From positions 1 through 64,000 of the forward strand of contig JBCCXL010000021.1 of assembly GCA_039191605.1 (NCBI GenBank): 64,000 nucleotides of DNA, written 5' to 3'. The position numbers were made by a program, and so were the translations under genes. The stretch comes from JBCCXL01 sp039191605 (GTDB lineage: Bacteria; Acidobacteriota; Thermoanaerobaculia; Multivoradales; JAHZIX01). Under the pieces are notes generated by a model, which had not been told where the DNA came from, made no database searches, and worked only from the letters and a program-made list of their open reading frames with translations. This document shows, one piece after another, positions 44,943 to 53,193 of the stretch (positions are counted from its first letter, which is position 1; each line of letters begins with the position of its first letter).

Positions 44943-46040
44943 TCAGGCCCCGCCGGCTTCCAGCCCTTGGCCGAGATAATGCTCCCGGGCGCGATCCAGC
45001 CCCGCCGCCAGATCCCAGATCGGGCGGTAGCCAAAGGCGGCGCTGGCGGCGGCGACGTCCGCCAGGGAAGCGCGCACGTCTCCCGCCCGCGGCGGTTCGT
45101 GCACCGGGTCCGGACCGCCGGCTAACTCCCGCACCCGCGCCACCAGCTGATTGACGGTGGTGGCGTGACCGCCGCCGACGTTATACGCCCGCCCCCAGGC
45201 CCCTTCCGACTCCGCCGCGGCGGCGGCGAGGTTGGCCTCCACCGCGTCGGCGACGTAGGTAAAGTCTCGGCTCTGCTCCCCGTCGCCGTAGATGGTCGGC
45301 GACCGGCCGGCGGCGCAGGCGTCGAAGAAACGCGGGATCACCGCGGCGTAGGGGCCGGCGGGGTCCTGCCTCGGGCCGTAGACGTTGAAGTAGCGCAGGC
45401 CGATGAACTTCATGCCGTAGGCGCGGCCGAAGACCTCCGCCAGCTCCTCGCATTGCACCTTCGACAGCGCGTAGGGGGAGAGAGGCCGACCCTCCTGCCC
45501 CTCTCGCTTCGGCAGTCGGGCGTCGTCTCCATAGACGCTGGAGGAGGACGCGTACACCACCCGCTGCACCCCGGCGTCCCGCGCCGCGGCGAAGAGATTG
45601 GTGGTCCCGGCGACGTTCACCGCCACCGAGGTGGCGGGATCCTCCATCGAGCGGGGCACCGAGCCGAGGGCCGCCTGGTGGAAGACCACCTCGACCCCGT
45701 CCACCGCCCGACGGCAGCTCTCCTGATCCCGCAGATCCCCGATCAGCAGCTCGACCCGACTCGAGGATGCCGCGGAGGTATCCGCAGGCGCCATTCCGCA
45801 CTCTCCGGCGACGCTCGGCAGATGCTCCTGGAGATTCACCCGGCGACCGGTGCTGAGGTCGTCCAGAACCCGCACCTGCGCTCCGGCGGCCACCAGGGCG
45901 TCCACCAGATGAGAGCCGATGAAGCCGCAGCCGCCGGTGACCAGCACTCGTCGCCCGCCGAAGGCCTGCTGGGCCCGCTGCTGCCGCTCCGCCTGCTGCT
46001 GCTGAATCATCTCGCCGCCGCCCTGCGCTGAAGCCGTCAT
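44943..46040 (-). CDS. NAD-dependent epimerase, UDP-N-acetylglucosamine 4-epimerase (WbpP) type
   Basis: The product has 365 residues. The NAD loop is VTGGCGFIGSHLVDAL, the catalytic Ser-Tyr-Lys set is YASSSSVYGD with YALSK, and GPRQDPAGPYAAVIPRF plus IYGDGEQSRDFTYVADAV are typical of WbpP-like short-chain epimerases that interconvert UDP-GlcNAc and UDP-GalNAc or the matching uronates. Its ATG overlaps the dehydrogenase stop by one base (TGATG). An N-terminal Gln-rich stretch precedes the fold and is unusual. Paired with the neighbouring dehydrogenase it could yield UDP-GalNAc uronate. Confidence 0.87.
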   Translation of the reverse strand: MTASAQGGGEMIQQQQAERQQRAQQAFGGRRVLVTGGCGFIGSHLVDALVAAGAQVRVLDDLSTGRRVNLQEHLPSVAGECGMAPADTSAASSSRVELLIGDLRDQESCRRAVDGVEVVFHQAALGSVPRSMEDPATSVAVNVAGTTNLFAAARDAGVQRVVYASSSSVYGDDARLPKREGQEGRPLSPYALSKVQCEELAEVFGRAYGMKFIGLRYFNVYGPRQDPAGPYAAVIPRFFDACAAGRSPTIYGDGEQSRDFTYVADAVEANLAAAAAESEGAWGRAYNVGGGHATTVNQLVARVRELAGGPDPVHEPPRAGDVRASLADVAAASAAFGYRPIWDLAAGLDRAREHYLGQGLEAGGA

Positions 46041-47422
46041 CAGGCCTTCACCACGTTCGGCAGGTCCCGCGGCAGAACGCCTCGAGTATCCACCACCAGA
46101 GGAGCGCAGCGACTCACCAGCTCGTAATCCACCGAGTCGTGATCGGTGATCAGCAGCACGCCATCGACATCCCGCAGCAGCTCCTCGGTGAGCTCCTGAG
46201 AGGTCATCTCCGGCAGATCCGGCCAGCTGCGCATCGACGGCGCCTGGGGGACGTGGGGGTCGTGGTAGAGCACCTCCACCCCCTGCTCCTGCAGCAGGTG
46301 GATGACCTCGAAGGCCGGGCTCTCCCGGGGGTCATCGACGTTCTTCTTGTAGGCCAGGCCAAGCACCAGCACCCGCGCTCCCCGCAGCGCCTTGCTGCGC
46401 TCGTTGAGGGCATCCTGGAGCTTGCCCACCACCCACACCGGCATCTCGACATTGACCTGACCGGCGAGCTCGATGAAGCGCGGGGTGAGGCCGAACTCCC
46501 GAGCCTTCCAGGTGAGGTAGAAGGGATCCACCGGAATGCAGTGGCCGCCCCAGCCGGGGCCCGGGGAGAAGCGCATGAAGCCGAAGGGCTTGGTCTCCGC
46601 CGCCTCCAGCACTTCCCAGATATCGACGTCCATGCGGTCGTAGACCACCTTGAGCTCGTTCACCAAGGCGATGTTCACCGCGCGGAAGATGTTCTCCATC
46701 AGCTTGGTGGCCTCCGCCGCCCGCGCGGAAGAAACCCGCTGCACTCGCGGAAAGGCGACGCTGTAGAAGCGCTCCGCGAGATCCCCGGCCACCGCATTCG
46801 TGCCCCCCACCACCTTGGGAATCTGAGTGGTGGTGAAGCGCTCGTTGCCGGGATCTTCCCGCTCCGGGGAGTAGGCGAGGAAGATCTCCTCCCCCAGCTG
46901 GTGCCCCGAGCGAGAGAGGATCTCCGCCACCACCTCGTCGGTGGTGCCGGGGTACGTGGTGGACTCCAGGATCACCAGCTGCCCCGGCCGCAGGCTCTCG
47001 GCGATGGCCTTCGCCGTCGTCTCGACGTAGGACAGGTCCGGCTGGCGATGACGATCCAGCGGCGTCGGCACGCAGATCACCAGGATGTCCGGCTCCCCCA
47101 GGCGGGAGAAGTCGGCGGTGGCGGAGAATCGCTCCGCCTCCAGGGCCGCCGGCAAACGCTCAGCATCGAGGTGGCGGATATAGCACCGCCCCGCATGCAG
47201 CTCGTCCACCTTCGACTGATCGATATCGAAGCCCAAAACCCTCAGCCCCGCCTCGGCGAAGCTCAGGGAAACCGGCAGGCCGACATAGCCCAGCCCCACC
47301 ACCCCGACCAGAGCGGTGGAGTCGGCCAGTCGCTGCCGCAGCTGCTGAGCCCAGGGGCCGCCGCCGATCTCGGATTCGTTGGAGGACTGCGGCGGCGCGG
47401 AGGATGGATCGGTGGATGCCAT
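46040..47422 (-). CDS. UDP-HexNAc 6-dehydrogenase (WbpA type nucleotide-sugar dehydrogenase)
   Basis: The product has 460 residues. The NAD loop is VGVVGLGYVGLPVSLSFAEAG, the catalytic Cys is in GPGWGGHCIPVDPFYLTWKARE, and LAYSPEREDPGN marks the UDP-GlcNAc dehydrogenase branch (WbpA) rather than UDP-glucose dehydrogenase. It converts UDP-GlcNAc to the uronate with two NAD+. It precedes and is coupled to the epimerase gene, so an acidic amino-sugar precursor of the surface polysaccharide is the likely product. Confidence 0.9.
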   Translation of the reverse strand: MASTDPSSAPPQSSNESEIGGGPWAQQLRQRLADSTALVGVVGLGYVGLPVSLSFAEAGLRVLGFDIDQSKVDELHAGRCYIRHLDAERLPAALEAERFSATADFSRLGEPDILVICVPTPLDRHRQPDLSYVETTAKAIAESLRPGQLVILESTTYPGTTDEVVAEILSRSGHQLGEEIFLAYSPEREDPGNERFTTTQIPKVVGGTNAVAGDLAERFYSVAFPRVQRVSSARAAEATKLMENIFRAVNIALVNELKVVYDRMDVDIWEVLEAAETKPFGFMRFSPGPGWGGHCIPVDPFYLTWKAREFGLTPRFIELAGQVNVEMPVWVVGKLQDALNERSKALRGARVLVLGLAYKKNVDDPRESPAFEVIHLLQEQGVEVLYHDPHVPQAPSMRSWPDLPEMTSQELTEELLRDVDGVLLITDHDSVDYELVSRCAPLVVDTRGVLPRDLPNVVKA

Positions 47423-47531
47423 GAAAGAGCCTCGATGTCCTCTCCCCCCGGCCTCCCCGCGTCGCGGTGGCGCCCTCGAGCCGCGGAGGCTCAGCGGGGC
47501 ACCGGACGTGAGATGGGGTGAAGGGGCTGCT

Positions 47532-47620
47532 GGCTAGCTAGCTAGCTAGATTGCCGTGAGCTGTATTGCCGTAGGCCGTCTTGCCGTGAGCTGTATTGCT
47601 GTGGGCCGTCTTGCCGTGAG
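47532..47620. repeat. Short tandem repeats: (GCTA)n and a 15-bp repeat
   Basis: Positions 47532-47549 contain the tetranucleotide GCTA four times. Positions 47551-47620 contain four full and one partial 15-bp units alternating TTGCCGTGAGCTGTA and TTGCCGTAGGCCGTC (a 30-bp super-repeat). The array lies in the 315-bp gap between the dehydrogenase and ATP-sulfurylase genes. The units carry no spacers and are not CRISPR. Slippage could alter the distance between the two genes. Confidence 0.85.
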
Positions 47621-47737
47621 AAGGGGCAGACCAGGACGCGGAGCCGCGGGATCCGGACCACCGGACGCGGCTCCGCGAGCTAGAAAGCCTGCTGAGCTGA
47701 AGGTTGAAGCCAGAGGCTGCCGGGCAGCCTCCGAGAA

Positions 47738-49465
47738 TCAGCCTTCGCGAGCGCCGAGGTAACCCTCTTTCTCCAGGTGGAGCAGGATTTCCTGCGCCGC
47801 CTGTTCCGGGGTGCGCTCGCTGGTGTCGATGGTGACGTCGGCGGATTCCGGAGCCTCGTAGGGATCGGAAATCCCGGTGAACTCCTTGATGATACCCGCC
47901 CGAGCCTTCGCATACAGCCCCTTGCGATCGCGGGTCTCGCAAACCTCGATGGGAGTGGCGATATGCACCAGCACGAAGCCGCCGCCGGGCTCCACCGTCT
48001 CCCGCACCTGGCGGCGAGTGTGATCGTAGGGAGCGATCGGCGCGCAGATGGCGATGCCGCCATTCTTGGTGATCTCGGAGGCGACGAAGCCGATGCGCTG
48101 AATGTTCAGATCCCGGTGCTCCTTCGAGAAGCCCAGCTCCGAAGACAGGTTCTTGCGCACGATGTCGCCATCGAGCAGGGTCACCGGACGGCCGCCGGCC
48201 TCCAGCAGCTTGACCAGCAGCACGTTGGCGATGGTGGATTTACCGGCGCCCGAAAGGCCGGTGAAGAAGACCGTGAAGCCCTGCTGGTGGCGGGGCGGAT
48301 AGGTGCGGCGCAGCTCCTTGGCGACCTCCGGGAAGGTGAACCAGGACGGCAGGTCAGCGCCGCGGGCGAGGCGCTGGCGCAGCTCCGTGCCGGAGATGTT
48401 CAGCACTCGCTGTCCCTCGTCCACCTCGTCCACCGGGCGGTAGGCGTCGAGGTCCTCGACGTAAACCATCCAGCGGAAGGGCACCATCTTGAGCTCGAGC
48501 TCCTCCTCGTGCTCCCGCACCATCTCCTGGGCGTCGTAGGGGCCGTAGAAGGGCTTGCCGTTCTCGTCGGAGCCGGGGCCGGCGTGGTCACGGCCGACGA
48601 TAAAGCGGTTGCAGCCGTAGTTCTTGCGGATGATGGCGTGCCACAGAGCCTCCCGGGGGCCGCCCATGCGCATCGCCAGGGGCAGTAGCGAGAGCCGCGC
48701 GGTGTGGGCCGGGTAGTGAGGCAGCAGCGCCTGGTAGCAGCGCACTCGGGTGTAGTGATCCACGTCCCCCGGCTTGGTGGGGCCGACCACCGGATGCAGC
48801 AGCAGGTTGGCCTCCGCCTCCTTCGCCGCCAGCATGGTGATTTCCTGGTGGGCGCGGTGCATGGGGTTGCGGGTCTGGAAGGCCACCACACGACGCCAGC
48901 CGAGCTTGTTGAAGAGGGCACGCATTTCTGCGGGGGTGTGGCGCAGCGTCCGGTAGTCGTAGTGAATCGGCAGCTGCAGACCCTTCAGACGACCACCGAC
49001 GTAGTGCTGGCCGCGGCGCCCGAGAACCTGCGCCACGCCGGGGTGAAGCTCGCTGGTGGTGCCGAAGACGTGCTGGCACTCGGCCTCCAGATCCGGCACC
49101 CAGACGTCCTCCACCTCCAGCGCCGCGAGCATCACCCCCTCGGGGTCCCGCAGGGCGAGGTGATCTCCGGAGGAGAGCTGGGCCGCCAGGTCGGCGTCGA
49201 TGTTCAGGGTCACCGGCATCGGCCACAGGGTGCCGTCCGCCAGGCGCATGCGCTCCACCACGGACTCGTAGTTCTCACGGTTCAAGAAACCCTGCAAAGG
49301 CGAGAAGCCGCCGTTGAGCAAAAGCTCCAGATCTCGCATCTGCCGCACCGATAGGTCCAGCGAGGGCCAATCCCGGGAGGCGTCCTTGAGAGCCGAGGCG
49401 CTGCCAACATCGACGATAGGGGTGACGAGCTCGCCACCGTGAGGAGAAATCAGATGATCGGTCAT
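47738..49465 (-). CDS. sat/cysC: Bifunctional ATP sulfurylase / adenylylsulfate kinase (PAPS synthase)
   Basis: ATG 49465 is chosen because GGAGG lies 9 nt upstream; the protein then has 575 residues. The N-terminal ATP sulfurylase (about 1-385) shows FQTRNPMHRAHQE and GRDHAGPG. The C-terminal APS kinase (about 390-570) shows the P-loop FTGLSGAGKST, LDGDIVRKNLS, and KARAGIIKEFTGISDPYEAP. The fusion turns sulfate and ATP into PAPS in two steps. No sulfite-forming reductase is nearby, and a sulfotransferase lies four genes downstream. This suggests PAPS for polysaccharide sulfation rather than for cysteine synthesis, though a general role is not excluded. Confidence 0.94.
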   Translation of the reverse strand: MTDHLISPHGGELVTPIVDVGSASALKDASRDWPSLDLSVRQMRDLELLLNGGFSPLQGFLNRENYESVVERMRLADGTLWPMPVTLNIDADLAAQLSSGDHLALRDPEGVMLAALEVEDVWVPDLEAECQHVFGTTSELHPGVAQVLGRRGQHYVGGRLKGLQLPIHYDYRTLRHTPAEMRALFNKLGWRRVVAFQTRNPMHRAHQEITMLAAKEAEANLLLHPVVGPTKPGDVDHYTRVRCYQALLPHYPAHTARLSLLPLAMRMGGPREALWHAIIRKNYGCNRFIVGRDHAGPGSDENGKPFYGPYDAQEMVREHEEELELKMVPFRWMVYVEDLDAYRPVDEVDEGQRVLNISGTELRQRLARGADLPSWFTFPEVAKELRRTYPPRHQQGFTVFFTGLSGAGKSTIANVLLVKLLEAGGRPVTLLDGDIVRKNLSSELGFSKEHRDLNIQRIGFVASEITKNGGIAICAPIAPYDHTRRQVRETVEPGGGFVLVHIATPIEVCETRDRKGLYAKARAGIIKEFTGISDPYEAPESADVTIDTSERTPEQAAQEILLHLEKEGYLGAREG

Positions 49466-49896
49466 GACAAGTTCCCTCCGAGGAACATAGAGCGGCACAG
49501 AGTAGGCCGAAAGCGGTCGTAGAGCGGATGAGCAAACACGCTCGGGAAGCGCAGAGGATGCGAGACGAGGTCCGAATCTGAACCCCGGGCACCCGCTCCG
49601 ATGGCGACCGTGAAGTGATCAGGAAGGCTGTAGGAAAGCCGAGGCGGGAAGGCGGGCGAGGCTCAGGTAGCCCCGCGGCGGGAAGCGCGAGCGCCGCTCG
49701 CGCAAGGTGCTGTAGAAAGCACCCGGAAGAGCGCCCAGAAGCGCTCAGAAGCGCTCAGAAACACTGTGATGACGCTGTCGCTAGCGGGAGCATCCCGGCG
49801 ATTGAGCACGCCAACGGGTGCTCTTCACCGCAGGCGAGAGCGGCGAGAGGATACCGCGACTACGCGCCGCTGGCAAAGGGCAGCGACAACAACTCC
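49466..49896. other. Intergenic region upstream of the PAPS synthase gene
   Basis: No gene is supported in this 431-bp gap. A short direct repeat of AGAAGCGCTC occurs around 49737-49760. The promoter of the PAPS synthase gene is expected near 49480-49520 but is not recognisable. Confidence 0.4.
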
Positions 49897-51447
49897 CTAG
49901 GCTAGACCCCGCTCCCCCTCCCGAGCGGCCGCCAGCAGCAGCCCGAGAGCCGCTCCGATCACCAGGCCGATGATGCTCTTGGCGCCGGCGCGACGGCCCT
50001 GGGCCTGGGCCGGCGGCACCGCCGCCGCCGCCAGCTGCAGCCGGCATTGGGCGTCGCCACCGCTGCGGGTGCCGATGCGCCGGGTCACCGAGTCCAGGAT
50101 GCCTTCCTGGTCGACGATGGTGCGCTCCAGCTCCTCGAGACGCTGGGCGATCTCCGGATCTCGCTCCCCGAGGGCCTGATCACGCTGCGACTGCAGGCGC
50201 TGCCGCTCCAGCTCCCGCTGATTCTCCAGCCGCTGGCGGTCGAGAGCGAATTGGCGCCGCATGTCGTCGACGGCCGATTGCGCCACCTGCAGCCGATACT
50301 CGGTACGCCGCACTACGCGGGCGGCATATTCCAGCGGCGACTCGCCAGAGCGCGGCCCACCGCCGTCGGCCCGGGCGTCGAAGCGCCCCTCGCCCTCCAG
50401 AACCACCTCGATTTCTGGCTCCGCAGATGATTCCGTAGGCTCCGTCTCCGGCACGAGCCCCGCAGGCTCTAGCGAGACGCTGAGACCATCCTCGGCAGGG
50501 TCGGTGCCGGGATCCGCGACCACCAGGTCTCCAGAGATCTCCGCCAGCGGCGGCAGCTCCTCGGCCTCTCCAGGCCCCAGGCGCTCCCCTCCGCCTTCCT
50601 CCCAGGCTTCGTCGGCCATCTCCTGCTGCAGCATCGCGACGTAGCGGCCACGAGCGACCTCCGCCTTCAGCCGACGGCCACTGAGGCTCCACTCCTGCTC
50701 CGCCTTCGCCAGCTGCAGCTGCTGCCGACGCTCCAGCTCCGCCAGCTGCTCCTGAGTGCGGGCCTGTTGGCGCGCAAGGTTCTGACGCCACTGCTCCGCC
50801 AGCCGCTGGTACTTCAGCTCAATACCGTCGATCAGCTCTCGCCTCTCCACCGCCGCCACCGAAAGAGTCCCCTGGGCCTCCTCCAACTTCTTCTCCCAGC
50901 GGTCCACCCGCTCCCCCCCGGCCTCCGCGGCGAGGCTCTCACAACGCTCCAGCAGAGAGTTGGCCCAGCCGGACGCCAGGGCGGCGGCCCCCACCGCGGA
51001 CCCCCAGCGGGCCTCCAGCACCAGCAGGCGGCTCGCCTCGCTGGTGCGCTCAGCGCCAACCCGACGGGCGTCCAGGAAGCGGCCGAGGCCGGAGGGCTTG
51101 AGCTCTTGCCCCAGCGCCGTAGACGCCCGCTGCCGGGCCTGCTCCACGATCTCCGGGCTTTGGGCGAGCTCCAGGTAGCCCTGGACGGTGAGCAACCCAA
51201 TATTGTCCTCCCCCGGCAGGGAAGGCGGCACCAGCAGAGTAGCGGAAGTCTGAAAGAGCACCGGGGTCATCAACAGCACCCATGCCGCCGCCAGCGCAGC
51301 TCCCGCGACAGCGCTGAGGGCCACCACCGGCAGCGCTCGCCGCAACGCCGCCGCGGCGGCGAGGAGCGAGAAGGGCTGGGGCGCGGAGCTCTCTTCCATC
51401 GAAGAGGAAGACCGGGCAGAGGAATGCGGCTCGCTGGGATCACTCAT
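49897..51447 (-). CDS. Wzz/GNVR-type chain-length determinant-like protein with long coiled coil
   Basis: The product has 516 residues. TM1 (about 36-62, VVALSAVAGAALAAAWVLLM) is followed by the Wzz-type periplasmic start (VLFQTSATLLVPPSLPGED). A long Arg/Gln/Glu-rich coiled coil (about 195-260 and 355-440) is split by an acidic Pro-rich segment (about 280-345). TM2 lies at the C-terminus (IIGLVIGAALGLLLAAA). There is no tyrosine-kinase domain. Such proteins set the length of exported polysaccharides. Its place at the upstream end of the gene string supports that role. The acidic insert between the coiled-coil halves is unusual. Confidence 0.78.
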   Translation of the reverse strand: MSDPSEPHSSARSSSSMEESSAPQPFSLLAAAAALRRALPVVALSAVAGAALAAAWVLLMTPVLFQTSATLLVPPSLPGEDNIGLLTVQGYLELAQSPEIVEQARQRASTALGQELKPSGLGRFLDARRVGAERTSEASRLLVLEARWGSAVGAAALASGWANSLLERCESLAAEAGGERVDRWEKKLEEAQGTLSVAAVERRELIDGIELKYQRLAEQWRQNLARQQARTQEQLAELERRQQLQLAKAEQEWSLSGRRLKAEVARGRYVAMLQQEMADEAWEEGGGERLGPGEAEELPPLAEISGDLVVADPGTDPAEDGLSVSLEPAGLVPETEPTESSAEPEIEVVLEGEGRFDARADGGGPRSGESPLEYAARVVRRTEYRLQVAQSAVDDMRRQFALDRQRLENQRELERQRLQSQRDQALGERDPEIAQRLEELERTIVDQEGILDSVTRRIGTRSGGDAQCRLQLAAAAVPPAQAQGRRAGAKSIIGLVIGAALGLLLAAAREGERGLA

Positions 51448-51606
51448 AGGCGGCAGGCTCTAGAACACTGGGTGCGCTGAAGTGCCTGTACTGCAGGCGC
51501 TAGCAGCAGCGCAACAACAGGCGAGGAGGATGAATCGATGGTGGAGCTTGCGAGAAGCTCCGCGGAGTGTATCCCAGGGCGAGACGCGACGAGGCAGCGA
51601 GCTCCG

Positions 51607-52815
51607 TCAGGAGCGAGCCTTCAGCGCGGCCCCTGCCGCCCTCGGATCGGGCCAGCTGATGGTGAAGCGAGCACCGCGAGGATACCGTGACTGCAGCAGC
51701 ACCTCTCCTCCCAGCTGCTCCACCAGCCCCCGCAACAATGCGAGGCCAACCCCGGCGCCTTCTCCCTCGCGGCCATCCCCCACGGTGTGGAACATCCCGA
51801 AGACCCGATCCTGATCTTCACCGGGGATCCCTGGACCGTCATCCTCCACCCACAGCTGGAACTCACCTTCGTCCTGGAGCCAGCCCAGCTCGATGCGCCC
51901 GCCCTCGGAGCCATCCGGCCGCGACATATGCTGCACGGCATTCCCCACCAGGATGTGCAATATCTGCTCGAGCCGATAACGATCTCCCAGAATTGTCGGT
52001 AAATCCGAGGGCACCACGACCTCCAGCGCCGAGGGCGGCTGGATCGAATCCAACACCTCCGAGACCACCGCCGCCAGGGGCACCAGCTCCTGCTTGGGGG
52101 CGGCCGTCGCCGCCTCGGTGTAGCCGAGCACGCCCTGTAGCAGGTCTTCCAGGCGATGGGAGCGCTCCTGCAGCAGAGTCAACAACCCCTCCGCCTTCTG
52201 ATCCAGCGCCTCGCCGTGATGCTCGTGCAACAGCTCCGAGAGCTTACCGATGCCCCGTAGCGGAGAGCGCAGCTCGTCGAAGACGATACGGGCAAAATCC
52301 GCCAGCTGAACGTTGGAGCGGCGCAGATCCTCCATCAGGCGCTGATTCTGCTGCAGCGCCTCCTCCCGCTGAGTGACGTCCGTCTGGACTCCGACGAAGT
52401 GAGTCACCGCCCCGGAGTCACTTCGAATTGGCGAAACGATCAGCTCATTGTGGAAGAGCTCTCCGCTCTTCCTATAGTTGCGCAGCACCACCCGGCAATG
52501 CCCGCCAGTCTCCAGAGCATTGCGAATCACCGCGCGAGCTGGCTGGTTCCGGTCCGCGCCCTGAAGAAAACGACAATTGATCCCGATCACTTCGTCCGCT
52601 GAATATCCCGAGACCTCCTGGAAGGGTCGATTGACCCAAACCAAGGGCCTGGAGGGGCGGAGCGCATCGGAGAGGGTAATCCCGCAGCTGGTGTGCTGGA
52701 GGGCGCGCTCCAAGAGAGTGCCGGTGCTCTGCTGGGCTCCCGCTTTGAGCACCGTCTCGGCAGCTTGATCCGAAAGAGCACGGATGCCTCCGGCGTCGGA
52801 AGGAGAGTTCTTCAT
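51607..52815 (-). CDS. LOV-domain histidine-kinase-like protein lacking the phospho-acceptor His
   Basis: ATG 52815 follows AAGGAA by 7 nt; the product has 402 residues with no TM segment, so it is cytosolic. A PAS/LOV domain (about 35-155) carries the flavin-binding motif GINCRFLQG, whose photo-reactive Cys is C81. The DHp region reads FARIVFDELRSPLRGIGKL, where related kinases have SHDL; the acceptor His is Asp180. The ATPase domain keeps the N box (VGNAVQHM), G1 (EDDGPGIP) and G2 (GEGAGVGLALL). Blue light should form a flavin-Cys adduct, but output cannot be normal His autophosphorylation. No response regulator gene is adjacent. It may act as a partner or inhibitor of another kinase. Confidence 0.85.
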   Translation of the reverse strand: MKNSPSDAGGIRALSDQAAETVLKAGAQQSTGTLLERALQHTSCGITLSDALRPSRPLVWVNRPFQEVSGYSADEVIGINCRFLQGADRNQPARAVIRNALETGGHCRVVLRNYRKSGELFHNELIVSPIRSDSGAVTHFVGVQTDVTQREEALQQNQRLMEDLRRSNVQLADFARIVFDELRSPLRGIGKLSELLHEHHGEALDQKAEGLLTLLQERSHRLEDLLQGVLGYTEAATAAPKQELVPLAAVVSEVLDSIQPPSALEVVVPSDLPTILGDRYRLEQILHILVGNAVQHMSRPDGSEGGRIELGWLQDEGEFQLWVEDDGPGIPGEDQDRVFGMFHTVGDGREGEGAGVGLALLRGLVEQLGGEVLLQSRYPRGARFTISWPDPRAAGAALKARS

Positions 52816-53193
52816 CAGTGGGTTCCTTGTCGCTTCATCGGACGGGAAAGAAAGGAGAGACGAGCCCCCTACGAGGTCAGGCTCGAGCCAACGTCCCCCT
52901 CGAGGCCCGCGGGCAGCCGCGGCTGGCGATGAATCCATCGCTACGAGCCGCGGCCCCCCCCCTCTGAGGGACCATCATGAGATCTTCCCCACAGTGTAAT
53001 CGATCACGACACCGCCGAGGTATAGCGCTATCGAAAGACGGCCCGAGAGAATGACGGGAGGCAGAGATCGACCGAGGAGATCGAACGCGGGAATCCAAAG
53101 GGGTACAGACCGTGAAGCTCCCCCCAGACCACTCCTCGGTACACTAGATAGGCATCGTCGCCCTCTACCGTGCCCTATTCCTGAGGAGTCGCT
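52816..53193. other. Divergent intergenic region between LOV protein and amine oxidase genes
   Basis: No gene is supported in these 378 bp. The two flanking genes point away from each other, so promoters for both should lie here. No palindrome or clear consensus promoter was found. Confidence 0.4.

Noticed and set aside
46139..47521. 460-codon plus-strand frame opposite the UDP-sugar dehydrogenase
   Set aside because: It is a mirror of the dehydrogenase gene with no recognisable domain.
47551..47620. CRISPR array
   Set aside because: Units are 15 bp with no unique spacers, and no cas genes are present.
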